NCBI GenBank assembly: GCA_947454105.1
Contig: CANGIP010000001.1
Coordinates: 310,001 to 374,000, forward strand
Direction: 5' to 3'
DNA: 64,000 nucleotides
From: Actinomycetota bacterium
GTDB taxonomy: Bacteria > Actinomycetota > Acidimicrobiia > Acidimicrobiales > Ilumatobacteraceae
Shown here: positions 42,622-53,700 of the stretch, piece by piece
Layout: every line of letters begins with the position of its first letter
Numbering within the stretch: position 1 is the stretch's first letter
The notes under the pieces: generated by a model
What the model saw: only the letters and a program-made list of their open reading frames with translations
Databases searched by the model: none
Told to the model about the DNA's origin: nothing
Program-made: the position numbers and the translations under genes

Positions 42622-44508
42622 TCAGACCAAATCAGTTGCTGGTGCAGTGAATTGCGACTGATACAACCGGTAATACGCGCCATGGGCCGCAAGTAACGCT
42701 TCGTGCGAACCTTGTTCAACGATTGCGCCATTCTCCATCACCAAAATGATGTCAGCATCTTGAATCGTTGAAAGTCGATGGGCGATCACAAAACTTGTAC
42801 GTTCGTGACGAAGCGCATTCATAGCCTTTTGAATCAGAACTTCGGTACGCGTATCAACCGAACTTGTGGCTTCATCCAAAATCAAAATGGCCGGATCTGC
42901 AAGGAAAGCTCGGGCAATCGTTAACAACTGTTTTTCACCAGCGCTCACTGCTCCCGATTCACCAGTCAAAATCGTGTCGTAGCCATCAGGAAGTGTGTGA
43001 ACAAACCGGTCAACAAAAGTTGCTTTCGCCGCGGCACGGATTTGTTCTTCGGAAGCACTTGGATTTCCGTAGGCAATGTTCTCTCGTATCGTGCCGTTGA
43101 AGAGCCATGTGTCTTGAAGAACCATTCCGATTTTCGAACGCAATTCTTGCCGTGGCATTTCTGCGATGTTGCGACCGTCTAAAACGATGTGACCACTATT
43201 CAACTCGTAGAACCTCATAATCAAGTTCACAAGAGTTGTCTTACCAGCACCAGTGGGACCAACGATGGCCACAGTTGTCCCAGGTTCAGCAACAAATGAA
43301 AGATCGGTGATCAGTGATTTTTCCGGATCATAAGAGAACGTCACTTTGTCAAACTCAACTCGACCGATGGTCGGCGAATCATCAATTGTTCCAATATCAG
43401 GTGACTGTTCTTCGGCATCCAGCAATTCAAAGACTCGCTCGGCTGATGCCACACCTGACTGCAAAACATTGGCCATTGAAGCAGCCTGCGTCATGGGCTG
43501 AGTGAATTGGCGTGAGTACTGCACAAAGGCTTGTACATCACCAAGGCTCATAGTTCCAGATGCCACCCGCAGTCCACCGACGACAGCAATCGCGACGTAA
43601 TTGAGATTGCCCAAGAACATAGTTGCTGGTTGAATCGCTCCTGACATGAACTGAGCTGCATTGGCAGATTCAAAGAGTTCATTGTTGAGAACTTTGAAGC
43701 GCTCTTCAACTTCTTGTTGGCGTCCGAAGACTTTGACAATTGCATGGCCGGTAAACGCCTCTTCAACTAAACCGTTCAATTGACCGGTGTATCGCCACTG
43801 TGAGATGAACTTTGCTCGTGATCGCTTGGCTATCTGCGACATAGTTAACAAACTCAGTGGTATGACTGTGAGTGCAATCAGTGCAAGTAAAACCGAAACG
43901 GTGAACATCATGATGACGACACCGACGATCGTGAGTACTGATAGAACAAGCTGACTCAGCGACTGCTGCAAACTCTGCGCAATGTTGTCAATATCGTTGG
44001 TAACTCGACTCAGCAGGTCTCCACGTGAATGCTTGTCGATGTAACTCAGTGGTAGTCGGTGAATCTTGGCCTCAACATCACGACGCATTTTGAACATTGT
44101 TCGCTGAACAACGCCGGCCAGTAAAAATGACTGTCCATAAGCGAGCACATACGAAAGTAAGTAGACACCAATAGCGAGTTCGAGTGTCCGGTGCAGGCGA
44201 CCAAAATCAATTCCTGTTGCGCCATCGCGATGCAACAACCCATTGAAGATGATGTCGGTGCCATGACCAAGAATTCGTGGTCCAGAAACAATGAGCGCGA
44301 CGCTGCTGACTGCCATGAGCAAAATCAGTAGGACTAACCAGGTTTCGCGACCCATTCGACGCGCAAGTCGTTTGGCGGTGAGGCCGAAATTCTTGGACTT
44401 CTCTGCCGGCACACCAACCGTGTTCATACGTCCCGTACGTAACTCAGCAACATTTCCGACGGGTGCTTTAGTTTCAGTCTGTGCATTCTTCGGAGTTTCT
44501 GAGCTCAT
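42622..44508 (-). CDS. ABC exporter half-transporter (permease-ATPase fusion), second subunit
   Basis: About 628 residues from the ATG at 44508, overlapping the upstream ABC gene by four bases. Six membrane helices span about 60-350. The nucleotide domain has Walker A GPTGAGKTT, Walker B LILDEATSSVD with the catalytic Glu, and the H-loop IAHRLSTIQ. The signature motif is VSAGEKQ rather than LSGGQ. With its partner it forms a heterodimeric exporter of the Rv1272c/Rv1273c or BmrCD type, usually drug or lipid exporters. The substrate is unknown. Confidence 0.9.
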   Translation of the reverse strand: MSSETPKNAQTETKAPVGNVAELRTGRMNTVGVPAEKSKNFGLTAKRLARRMGRETWLVLLILLMAVSSVALIVSGPRILGHGTDIIFNGLLHRDGATGIDFGRLHRTLELAIGVYLLSYVLAYGQSFLLAGVVQRTMFKMRRDVEAKIHRLPLSYIDKHSRGDLLSRVTNDIDNIAQSLQQSLSQLVLSVLTIVGVVIMMFTVSVLLALIALTVIPLSLLTMSQIAKRSRAKFISQWRYTGQLNGLVEEAFTGHAIVKVFGRQQEVEERFKVLNNELFESANAAQFMSGAIQPATMFLGNLNYVAIAVVGGLRVASGTMSLGDVQAFVQYSRQFTQPMTQAASMANVLQSGVASAERVFELLDAEEQSPDIGTIDDSPTIGRVEFDKVTFSYDPEKSLITDLSFVAEPGTTVAIVGPTGAGKTTLVNLIMRFYELNSGHIVLDGRNIAEMPRQELRSKIGMVLQDTWLFNGTIRENIAYGNPSASEEQIRAAAKATFVDRFVHTLPDGYDTILTGESGAVSAGEKQLLTIARAFLADPAILILDEATSSVDTRTEVLIQKAMNALRHERTSFVIAHRLSTIQDADIILVMENGAIVEQGSHEALLAAHGAYYRLYQSQFTAPATDLV

Positions 44509-46241
44509 GAGTTGACACCCTCTTGCGTTGCCTGAGAGGCAACGATTTCTTGGTAAGTCGTACACGATTGACTGAGATGTTCGTGGGTGCCGAGTCCGAC
44601 TATCTGACCGTCTTCAAGGACCATAATTTGATTGGCATGTCGAATGGTCGAAATACGCTGACCAACAATGACAGTGACCGAACTTGCAACTTGAGGAACG
44701 AGTGCAGCCCGCAAATTCGCATCTGTCACTAAGTCAAGTGCCGAAAATGAGTCGTCAAAAATATAGATATTCGGTTTTCGGATCAGTGCTCGGGCGATCG
44801 CCAAACGTTGCCGTTGTCCACCCGAAACATTGCTTCCACCTTGAGCGATAGTTGCCTCAAGTTGGCCCGGCATTTCGCGAACAAAACTTTCTGCTTGAGC
44901 AACCGCTAATGAGTTCCACATTTCTGCATCGGTGGCATCTGCTTTTCCATAGCGAAGATTGCTTGCGATAGATCCGGAAAAAAGGTAAGGCTTCTGCGGC
45001 ACTAAACCGATTCGAGTCCATAATTCAGCGGGAGCTATTTGACGAATATTCACGTCGTTTAGAAGTACATCTCCGTCGGTCGAGTCAATCAACCGAGCGA
45101 TGAGGTTGACCAAGGTTGTTTTTCCCGAACCTGTATTTCCGATAATCGCAAGAGTTTCTCCTGCACTGACTTTGAAGGAGATGTTGTGCAACACGGGTTG
45201 CGCAGCGCCTGGGTAGCGGAATTCAACGTTGCGCATTTCTAGTGATGTGCGGGTTGCAGTAATCCGAGTTGGTGTGTCAGAGATACCGACCGAGGACGGA
45301 GTGTCTAAGACTTCTTGAATTCGCTCGGCGCTCACTGACGCACGCGGCCAGAGCGCAGCCATGAATGTGGCCATCATGACCGACATCAGAATCTGAGAGA
45401 GATATGTGAGAAAGGCAACCATGGCGCCGAGGTTCATCTTGCCTTCAGAAATTCTGGTCGATCCAAACCAGACGACTGCGACACATGAAAGATTGACGAT
45501 GACGGTTGCCGTGGGGAACATCAGACTCATGAGTCGTCCACCCCTCAAAGCAGTCTCAGTGACCGCGGTATTTCCGGCGCGAAAACGTTCAATTTCTTCT
45601 GGTTCACGGACAAAGGCTCGAACGACTCGAATCCCTGAAAGTTGTTCACGAAGGACTTCGTTAATGCGATCGATACGTATTTGCATCAGTCGGAAGGTAG
45701 GAACCATCTTCACAACAACAGTTCCAAGAATCGCTGCAACCAATGGAACAGAGACGACGATGATCCACGACAATGCGACATCTTGTTTGAGTGCCAGAAT
45801 CAAGCCACCAATCGCTGTGAAAGGCGCAGCCAACAAAAGTGTGCAGGTCATTAAGACCAGCATTTGTACTTGGGTGACATCGTTAGTGATGCGCGTGATG
45901 AGTGACGGTGAACCAAAGTGAGCAACCTCACGCGCTGAAAAATTATTGACTTGATGAAAAAGGTCCAAACGGGCATCGCGACCGAATCCCATCGCAGCGC
46001 GAGAACCGAAAAACACTGCCGCAACCGACATCACTACTTGGACCAGCGTGACAACCAGCATCACGAGACCCATGCGCCAGATGTAGCCCGTATCACCACG
46101 GGCGATTCCCTTATTGATGATGTCCGCATTTAGGGTCGGAAGATATAAACCAGCGATTGATTGAATCGCTTGCAAGACCACAACGAAGACCAACAAGTGT
46201 CGGTAGGGAACGAGCTTGTTTTTCAGCAATTTGGTTAACAT
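44505..46241 (-). CDS. ABC exporter half-transporter (permease-ATPase fusion), first subunit
   Basis: 578 residues. The membrane domain (about 15-300) is followed by Walker A GNTGSGKTT, the canonical signature VSGGQRQ and Walker B IYIFDDSFSALD. Here the residue after the Walker B Asp is Asp instead of the catalytic Glu, and the switch region reads VGQRIST instead of a His. One of the two ATP sites is therefore degenerate, as in heterodimeric exporters. It is translated first and coupled to the second subunit by an ATGA overlap. Confidence 0.9.
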   Translation of the reverse strand: MLTKLLKNKLVPYRHLLVFVVVLQAIQSIAGLYLPTLNADIINKGIARGDTGYIWRMGLVMLVVTLVQVVMSVAAVFFGSRAAMGFGRDARLDLFHQVNNFSAREVAHFGSPSLITRITNDVTQVQMLVLMTCTLLLAAPFTAIGGLILALKQDVALSWIIVVSVPLVAAILGTVVVKMVPTFRLMQIRIDRINEVLREQLSGIRVVRAFVREPEEIERFRAGNTAVTETALRGGRLMSLMFPTATVIVNLSCVAVVWFGSTRISEGKMNLGAMVAFLTYLSQILMSVMMATFMAALWPRASVSAERIQEVLDTPSSVGISDTPTRITATRTSLEMRNVEFRYPGAAQPVLHNISFKVSAGETLAIIGNTGSGKTTLVNLIARLIDSTDGDVLLNDVNIRQIAPAELWTRIGLVPQKPYLFSGSIASNLRYGKADATDAEMWNSLAVAQAESFVREMPGQLEATIAQGGSNVSGGQRQRLAIARALIRKPNIYIFDDSFSALDLVTDANLRAALVPQVASSVTVIVGQRISTIRHANQIMVLEDGQIVGLGTHEHLSQSCTTYQEIVASQATQEGVNS

Positions 46242-46330
46242 CTCAACCTTGTACCGTACAACTAAATCGGTTCATGCCCCTAGTTGCCGAGGGCCCCAGG
46301 CGCGTCGAGGGTCAGAGGTAACCTTTCCCA

Positions 46331-47362
46331 ATGGCAAAACGACTGATGATCCTCGCCGGATTTCTCGTCGTTTCCGCATGTGGCACAGCCACTTCGGCAT
46401 CAGAAGAAACGACTACGACTTCGGTGGTCAGCACAACGACCTCAACAACGACGACATCGTCAACATCGACAACTACAACGACCACGTTGGCGCCTATTCA
46501 AATCTCGGGCGAGTTCGCAGACGTGGCCATAGCTGCCGCATTAGGACCGCTACCCGAAAATTTCGCCCTTGGCGCAGTGGCTGCGAGTAAATCGCCCCTG
46601 TACGACAACGGCTGTCACGGCTCAACGGCCACAATCGATCCGATTATCTGTGAGTTCGGTGATCTTCAAAGTGACATCGTCATCGTTTTTACCGGCGACA
46701 GTCATGCCGCACAATGGTTTGGCGCTCTTGAAGTCGCTGCCCGTACCAACCACTGGAAATTGGTCTCGATGACCAAGTCATCGTGTCCGGTTGCCGATGT
46801 GCCCACCTATCGACGTCGGGATGCACTTCCTGATGGCGAAGAATTGCTGTATCCCGAGTGCGATGAATTTCATACTCGGGCTCATGCGGCGATCCGCGAT
46901 CTTCATCCTGACTTGGTGATCTTCCCCGTTCTGTCGCGGTTTCATTTAGTAAACAACGGAGGTATCGCAGCCTTTAGCGCTGGACTTGGTAAGTCAATTT
47001 CGGCTGTAGCTGGATCAGGAACGAAAGTCCTGATTTTGGGAGAAACCCCTAAGACAAACGGCGAAGACATTCCGAGTTGTCTAGCCGGTCACAAAAATGA
47101 CATTTCGAAATGTGCAAATCGGCGTAATAAGGCAGAGTTTCCTGAGCACATCAAATATTTTGAGGCTCTTGCGGTAGATCATTCAGCAACGTATGTGAAT
47201 CCAGTTGATTGGTTTTGTACCGCGGATGTCTGCCCAGGCGAAATCGGTGGGCGGATCGTGTATCGCGATTACAACCATATTTCAGATCAATTCGCGCGCT
47301 ACCGTGCTCCTCAGATCGGTGAAGCGATCAAACTGGCATTAGCTGGACCCGACGCAACTTAA
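46331..47362 (+). CDS. Lipoprotein with stand-alone SGNH esterase/acyltransferase domain
   Basis: 343 residues. The signal peptide ends in VSACG (lipobox), followed by a ~35-residue Ser/Thr-rich linker. The C-terminal domain matches the SGNH module found at the end of OafB-type acyltransferases: FTGDSHAAQWFGALE (block I with Ser) and RDYNHISD (catalytic Asp and His). Two or more disulfides are suggested by the Cys residues. In most proteins this domain is attached to a ten-helix acyltransferase-3 domain, which is missing here. It may modify or de-esterify cell-envelope glycans. No acyltransferase-3 gene is nearby. Confidence 0.8.
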   Translation: MAKRLMILAGFLVVSACGTATSASEETTTTSVVSTTTSTTTTSSTSTTTTTTLAPIQISGEFADVAIAAALGPLPENFALGAVAASKSPLYDNGCHGSTATIDPIICEFGDLQSDIVIVFTGDSHAAQWFGALEVAARTNHWKLVSMTKSSCPVADVPTYRRRDALPDGEELLYPECDEFHTRAHAAIRDLHPDLVIFPVLSRFHLVNNGGIAAFSAGLGKSISAVAGSGTKVLILGETPKTNGEDIPSCLAGHKNDISKCANRRNKAEFPEHIKYFEALAVDHSATYVNPVDWFCTADVCPGEIGGRIVYRDYNHISDQFARYRAPQIGEAIKLALAGPDAT

Positions 47363-47387
47363 GTTTGTCTAGAGAAAGAGAACCAAC

Positions 47388-47624
47388 ATGAATTTTACGA
47401 TGTACTCAACAAAGTGGTGTGGCTACTGTCAGCGACTCAAGCGCGACTTACGCGACGTCGGAATTGAATTTGAAGAAGTCGATATTGAACTCGTCCCCGG
47501 TGCTGCCGAACTGGTCGAAAAAGCAAACAACGGCAATCAGACAGTACCGACACTGATTTTCAGTGATGGCACCGCGATGACGAACCCGTCACTCGCGAGT
47601 ATCCGCGAACATATCGGTCGTTAA
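47388..47624 (+). CDS. Mycoredoxin-like glutaredoxin
   Basis: A 78-residue thioredoxin-fold protein with the active site WCGYCQRLKRDL (Cys11, Cys14) and cis-Pro segment TVPTLIFSDG. The CGYC motif and basic KR-L pattern match Mrx1, which reduces mycothiol-mixed disulfides in actinobacteria, rather than the CPYC of classical glutaredoxins. It is preceded by AAAGAGAA and the SGNH gene. Its stop codon lies in a duplicated 16-base sequence, followed by a strong terminator. A mycothiol-based redox system fits the RsrA-like anti-sigma factor seen earlier. Confidence 0.9.
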   Translation: MNFTMYSTKWCGYCQRLKRDLRDVGIEFEEVDIELVPGAAELVEKANNGNQTVPTLIFSDGTAMTNPSLASIREHIGR

Positions 47625-47646
47625 AAAATACGGTCGTTAAAAAATA
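47615..47646. repeat. Tandem 16-base duplication at the mycoredoxin stop codon
   Basis: CGGTCGTTAAAAAATA occurs at 47615-47630 and again at 47631-47646, followed by a partial third copy (CGGTC). The first copy contains the last codons and stop of the mycoredoxin gene. Confidence 0.8.
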
Positions 47647-47659
47647 CGGTCAAGAAAGA

Positions 47660-47709
47660 TTTGCTGGTTGAGAAGGCGGGGGGTCGCCTGCTCAACCAGC
47701 AAAGTTTTT
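47660..47709. terminator. Rho-independent terminator between mycoredoxin and the giant surface protein
   Basis: TTTGCTGGTTGAG pairs with CTCAACCAGCAAA, and inside it AGGCG pairs with CGCCT around GGGGGT. It ends in GTTTTT on the plus strand. On the minus strand an A-rich run follows, so the same hairpin may serve the convergent gene less well. Confidence 0.85.
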
Positions 47710-50700
47710 ATGCGACTTCGAAACCAGTCGAGAAGTATCCCGCCGTGTCGACAAGGATGTGCGCCTTACCGTAGACGTAGATACAGATATTTCCGTCAGC
47801 TGACACTGGTGCAATTACTGCGTTCGGCACTGTCTGGCCGTTAATGAAGTTGACGTTTGACGAATCTGGTCTCGTTCCACATGGGAACACAGTGACATAG
47901 CCGCCGGCGTCGGGAGCTTCACCATCAACAGCTGTGACGTTCAAACCAAGTGTTCCGACTCCAGATTGTGGTAATCCGTGATTGCCGAAAACTCGGAGAG
48001 TGTAGACAGCACCAGTGCCATCGAAGTTGCCGATCTTCTGACCGCCGCGTGTGTCCAGCAAGCGCTCTGGCTTTGTCAAAGTTGTGAATCCGGTGAAGTA
48101 ACCGAAAATGTCAACGAGTAGGTCTCCACTTCCGTACACATAGAAGCACAAATCTCCTTCAGCAGAAACTGGCGCAATAACGGCATTCGGAAGAGTTTGA
48201 CCACTTCTAAAGTTGAGATTTGAAGAGTCGGGCATGGTTCCACATGGGTATGCCGTCACATAACCACCAGCGTCTGGCGCTAAACCATTGACGATGGTCA
48301 AGTTGAAGGCCACAGTCTGCAGCCCAGTTGCGGGGAGTCCCTGCCGTCCAGCGATGTGTAGACGGTACGCCGCACCAGATCCGTCAAGAGCTCCAATCTT
48401 GCCCGCGCCTCGAGTGTCGAGAAGTCGCTCAGGCTTGGGCAAGGGTGTAAATCCAGTGACGAAATATCCAGTGATGTCGGCCAAGATCTTGGCTTTTCCA
48501 TAAACGTAGAAACACACCTTTCCGTCATCAGAAAGCGGCGAAATCACTGAGTTCGGAACAATTTGACCAGTGATGAAGTTGAGGTTTGACGAGTCGGGTC
48601 GAGTTCCGCACGGATACACCGTGACGTAACCACCGACGTCAGACGCTTCGGTACTCACAACCGTGACGTTCATAGCCACAGCCACAAATCCGCTGTTTGG
48701 AACGCCCTTGCGACCAGCAACCTGCAAGCTCAAAGGATCGCCGGTTCCATCAAGTTTCCCGATTGGATCGAGCGAACGCGTGTCCATAATTCGTTCCGGC
48801 TTCTCAAGGGGAACGAATTCCTCTCCACTTGAGCTCGGCGGCTGGGTTGTTGTTGGCGCCTGAGTCGTCGATGACGAGTTCGGTTGAGTCGTCGTTGACG
48901 AGTTCGGTTGAGTCGTCGTTGACGAGTTCGGTTGAGTCGTCGTTGACGAGTTCGGTACCGCAGTGGTCGTTGTGGTCGAACTGTTCGGTACCGCAGTTGT
49001 CGATGTCGTCGAACCATTCGGCGCAACAGTTGTTGTTGTCGGGGTTGACGGCGAAGTTCCATCTGTGGTTTCAGAAATACTCAAACCGTCCGATGTCGCA
49101 GCGTAAATCAAAGCATTGATGGCATCGATAATGCCCACCAAATTTGATCCGAGTCCGTCGGCTGTGGTGAGGGTCGTGAACGTGAGTCCGCCATCGGTGG
49201 AGATACTCAAACCACCTGAAGTTGATACGTAGATCGTGTTTCCAACGACATACACGTGAGAAACTTCATTGCTTCCGAGGCCATCAGCAATGGTTCGAGT
49301 GGTGAAGGTAAGTCCACCATCGGTAGAGATACTCAAACCACTAGAAGTTGAAACGTAGATCGTGTTTCCAACGACATACACACTTCTCGTAGCGTTTGCA
49401 CTGAGGCCGTCGGCAGTAGTGCGCGTCGTGAACGTGAGTCCACCGTCGGTAGAGATACTCAAACCACCTGAAGTTGAAACGTAGATCGTATTTCCAACGA
49501 CATACACGTTGTAAACATCATCGCTTCCGAGTCCATCATCCGTGGTTCGGGTGGTAAAAGTGTCGCCACCATTGGTCGAAACACTCAAACCACTAGAGGT
49601 TGAAACATAGATCGTGTTTCCAACGACATACACACTTCTCGTAGCGTTTGCAATAAGGCCGTCGGCAGTTGTGCGCGTCGTGAACGTGAGCCCACCGTCG
49701 GTAGAGATACTCAAACCACCTGAAGTTGAAACGTAGATCGTGTTTCCAACGACATACACACTTTGAACTGAGTTACTGCCCAAGCCGTTTGATGTCGTGC
49801 GCGTGGTGAACGTGAGACCACCGTCGGTTGAAACACTCAAACCATTTGGACCGGCAACGTAAACCGTATTACCAACAACGTAAACACCCGATATTTGATT
49901 GGAGGGGAGACCGTTAGTGGTAGTGCGGTTCGTGAACGTCACGTTTGCTGGGAACCCGTTGGTGTGAGAAATACTCAGACCGCTCGAAGTTGCAACGTAC
50001 ACCGTATCGCCGACGACGTATACGCCCCACAATTCATTTACACCCAGTCCATCAGCTGTTGTGAGAGTAGTAAAAGTGATGCCGCCATCGGTTGAGATGC
50101 TTAAGCCATTTGAGGTTGCCGCATAGATCGCTCCACCAATTACATACACACCAAGAACACTGTTGGCTCCCAGGCCATTAGTAGTAGTACGAGTAGTGAA
50201 AGTGATGCCGCCATCGGTTGAGATGCTTAAGCCTCCATCTGTCGCGACATAGATCGTGTTGCCATCGACATACACCGCATTGACGGTGTTGCTTTCAAGA
50301 CCATCAGCCGAACTGACGGTTGTGAAAGTCGTACCACCATTTGTTGAGTAAGACAAACCACCAGCCGTTGCCAGGTAGATCCTGTTACCTACAGCGTAAA
50401 CCCCGAATGATTGGTTGCTCGGAAGGCCGTTTGTGGTCGTGTAATTGGTAAATGTTTGGCCACCATCAGTTGAAACATACAAACCGCCATAAGTAGCGAC
50501 ATATACCCTGCTGCCGATCGTGTACACCCCGGTCGCGATTTCACCAGGGAGACTGATTGTATAAGTATGACCACCATCGGTTGATATAGCTAGGCCGCCA
50601 TACGTTGCGACGTACACCGTCGAACCGACAACGGACACGCCGAATACGAGGTTGCTCGGAAGGCCGTTTGCGGTCGTGTAGTTCGTGAATGAGTAACCAC

Positions 50701-53700
50701 CATCTCTTGAAATACTGAGACCGCCGAACGTCGCGATGTACACCGTCGAACCAATAACTAACACCTGACGAACGGTGTCACTTCCGAGTCCGTTGAGGCT
50801 GGTGCGATTGGTGAATGAAATATCGAGTGGATCATTCGATGATGAAGAGATAGCCAAGCCATTCACCGTTGAAACGTAGACGATGTTATTAATGACATAT
50901 ACCCCGTAGACAATGTTGTCTCCGAGTCCGTTTGTGGTCGTGTAATTGGTAAATGTTTGGCCACCATCAATCGAGATGCTTAATCCATTGTTTGTTGCGA
51001 CATAAATCGTCGTACCAACGACAAACACACTGTTTACGAAGTTGCCTCCGAGACCGTTAGATGTGGTGCGGGTAGTAAACGATTGCCCACCATTAGTTGA
51101 GATACTCAATCCGCTTGGTGTCGCAACATAAATCGTGTTTCCTACAACGTAAACACCATTTACTGTGTTGTTCCCAAGACCGTCAGATGTTGTGCGGGTA
51201 GTAAATGTGTTACCACCGTCTGTTGAGATACTTAAACCAGCGTCGGTTGCGACATAAATCGTCGTACCAATGACAAACACATTGATGACAACGTTGCCTC
51301 CAAGACCGTTTGTGGTCGTGTAATTGGTAAATGTTTGGCCACCATCTGTTGAGATACTCAATCCGTTCGTTGTCGCAACATAGATCGTGTTTCCTACAAC
51401 GTAAACACCATTGACGATGTTGGCCCCGAGGCCATCATCCGTTGTGCGGGTAGTAAACGATTGCCCACCATCTGTTGAAATACTCAATCCGTTCAGTGTC
51501 GCAACATAGATCGTGTTTCCTACAACGTAAACGCCGTAGACAGTGTTATCTCCGAGGCCATCATCTGTAGTGCGGGTAGTGAATGTGTTACCACCGTCTG
51601 TTGAAATACTCAATCCACCATTAAGTGTCGCAACAAAGATGGTGTTGCCAATCGTGTATACCCCGATTACGGAGTTATCTCCGAGACCGTTCGCAGTCGT
51701 GCGGTTGTTGAATCTGCGATTTGAAGGTGGTTGGGTCGTTGTCGGAGCTTGTGTACTGCTTGTTGTCGGCGCAACCGTCGTTGTCGTTGTCGGCGCAACA
51801 GTTGTTGTCGTTGTGGTCGTTGGCGCAACAGTTGTTGTGGTTGTCGGGGCAACAGTTGTCGTCGTAGTTGTGGTTGTAGTTGGTGCTGTCGTCGTCGTCG
51901 TCGGCGCAACCGTTGTCGTCGTTGCTGGTGGGCGTGTCGTTGTCGTGGTCGTCGTAGTTGTTGTCGTTGTCGGCGCAACTGTTGTCGTCGTTGTCGTCGT
52001 CGTAGTTGTTGTCGTCGGCGCAACAGTTGTCGTCGTTGTAGTCGTCGTCGTAGTAGTTGGTGCAGCCGTCGTAGATGGTGCTTGGGTTGTGGGAGTCGGT
52101 GCTTGGGTCGAGTTATTTGTCGCTGATAGTGGTCCGAAACTTGCGACGTCGTTATAAGAACTGTCTTGAATGGCGGCACTGTCGTTGCCGGCACTTGGGT
52201 CGTTATAGGAGACGCTCACCGTATCGCCATTACCAATTGCACTTGAGAAGACAATTTCAATCGACGATCCATTGACCCTGATTGATGTTGCTGTTACCAA
52301 CCCACCATTAACAAGCACAGTGAATGCGCTAGTTGGTGCGGTGATCGGTGACAACGACTCACTAAACGGAATAGTGATAGTTAAGCCGTCGGTGCTGACC
52401 GTTGGTGTTCCACTGCAAGTTGGTGCCAATGTTTCGATGCCAACGCCACCCAGCGTGCCACTTCCAGTTTCATCGACAACTGATTGTGGAGTACTTTGAT
52501 TGCCACCCGTGATGCCAATTCCCATTTCGCCAACTTGGTTATTTCCTGCACATTTAACCGTTCCATTGAGCATCGCGTAGCAAATAAAGTCTCGGCCAAC
52601 AGTGACAGCTCTGACGTCCGTCATCACTAAATAAGGTGAAGAAACAGTAGTTGTGAGTTGCGAGTTTTCGTTATAGGTGAGACCCATTTGAGAATTGATA
52701 TTTTCGCCCCAGCACTTCACTGAATGGTCTTTGAGGAGGGCGCAAAATGTGTTGAAGTCACCAGCGACTGCAACAGCGTCGCGAATACCGGTATCTACTG
52801 CATCGGCCGACCAGGTTTGACTGGGATCACCATTCAACGAACCAAGAACGCCTATTCCAAGTTGGCCCGAAATATTGTCGCCCCAGCATTTAACCGTCCC
52901 GCCGTTTGCAGTGACCGCAAAAAGACCACAACCACCGCGATAACCAATAGCCATAGCTTGAATTCCGACTGTCGAGGGTCCAGACTCTTCGGGGTAATCA
53001 CTCGCGTACGAGTCGGTCATCCGACCGGTTGCAAATTCGCCAGAGCGGTTCGCCCCAAGACATGACATTTTGGCGTTAATAACAAAACACATAACTTGGT
53101 TATTGCCGTTGATTTGTTGGACATTTGTTAAGGGTTGTTGATTAGATGCAGGTTGCCAAGGATAACCGTAGGTTGTGTCGCATGGTGCCGATGGGAGATT
53201 GCTGAAATCACAGATTCCCTTCTGCACGAGGAACGGTTCGTACCCAAACCAAGGGTGACCAGTGCTTTCTCCCCAACAATTTACGTAACCATTTGCGAGG
53301 AGTGCGCAGGCACCGTAGGTATTGCCTGCAATACTGACGGCTCCCGTGAGGTCGGCATTCCAGTTTTTATCGCTTTGAACATAGACGGGGTACACCGTGG
53401 CATTTTGGAAGTATCGGGCCCCTCCGTTTACATATGGAGCTTCGGCAACGCCATTTCGATTACTGAATGGGTTACCCCAACATTTGACCTTGCTTGAATT
53501 CATGAGTACACACGTGTTGTTTTCAAGTGCCAACACCGACACAACTCCTTCAAGAGGGGTTGTGGGGTTTTCATATGAGTCCATCACCGTCACCGGGATC
53601 GAACTATCCGTCACTGACCCATTACCAAGTTGGCCAGAGTTGTTCTGACCCCAACATTTGAGTCCGCCGTGAATTTGTGCAGTGTTGATGATCACGCAGG

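Noticed and set aside
49065-51720. Regularly spaced repeats resembling a CRISPR array
   Set aside because: The ~126-base units stay in one reading frame and encode Asp-box motifs without separate spacers or nearby cas genes.
51543-52157. Plus-strand reading frames of 60-200 codons rich in Val across the Thr-rich linker
   Set aside because: They are the reverse complement of Thr codon repeats in the giant surface protein and have no domain or independent support.
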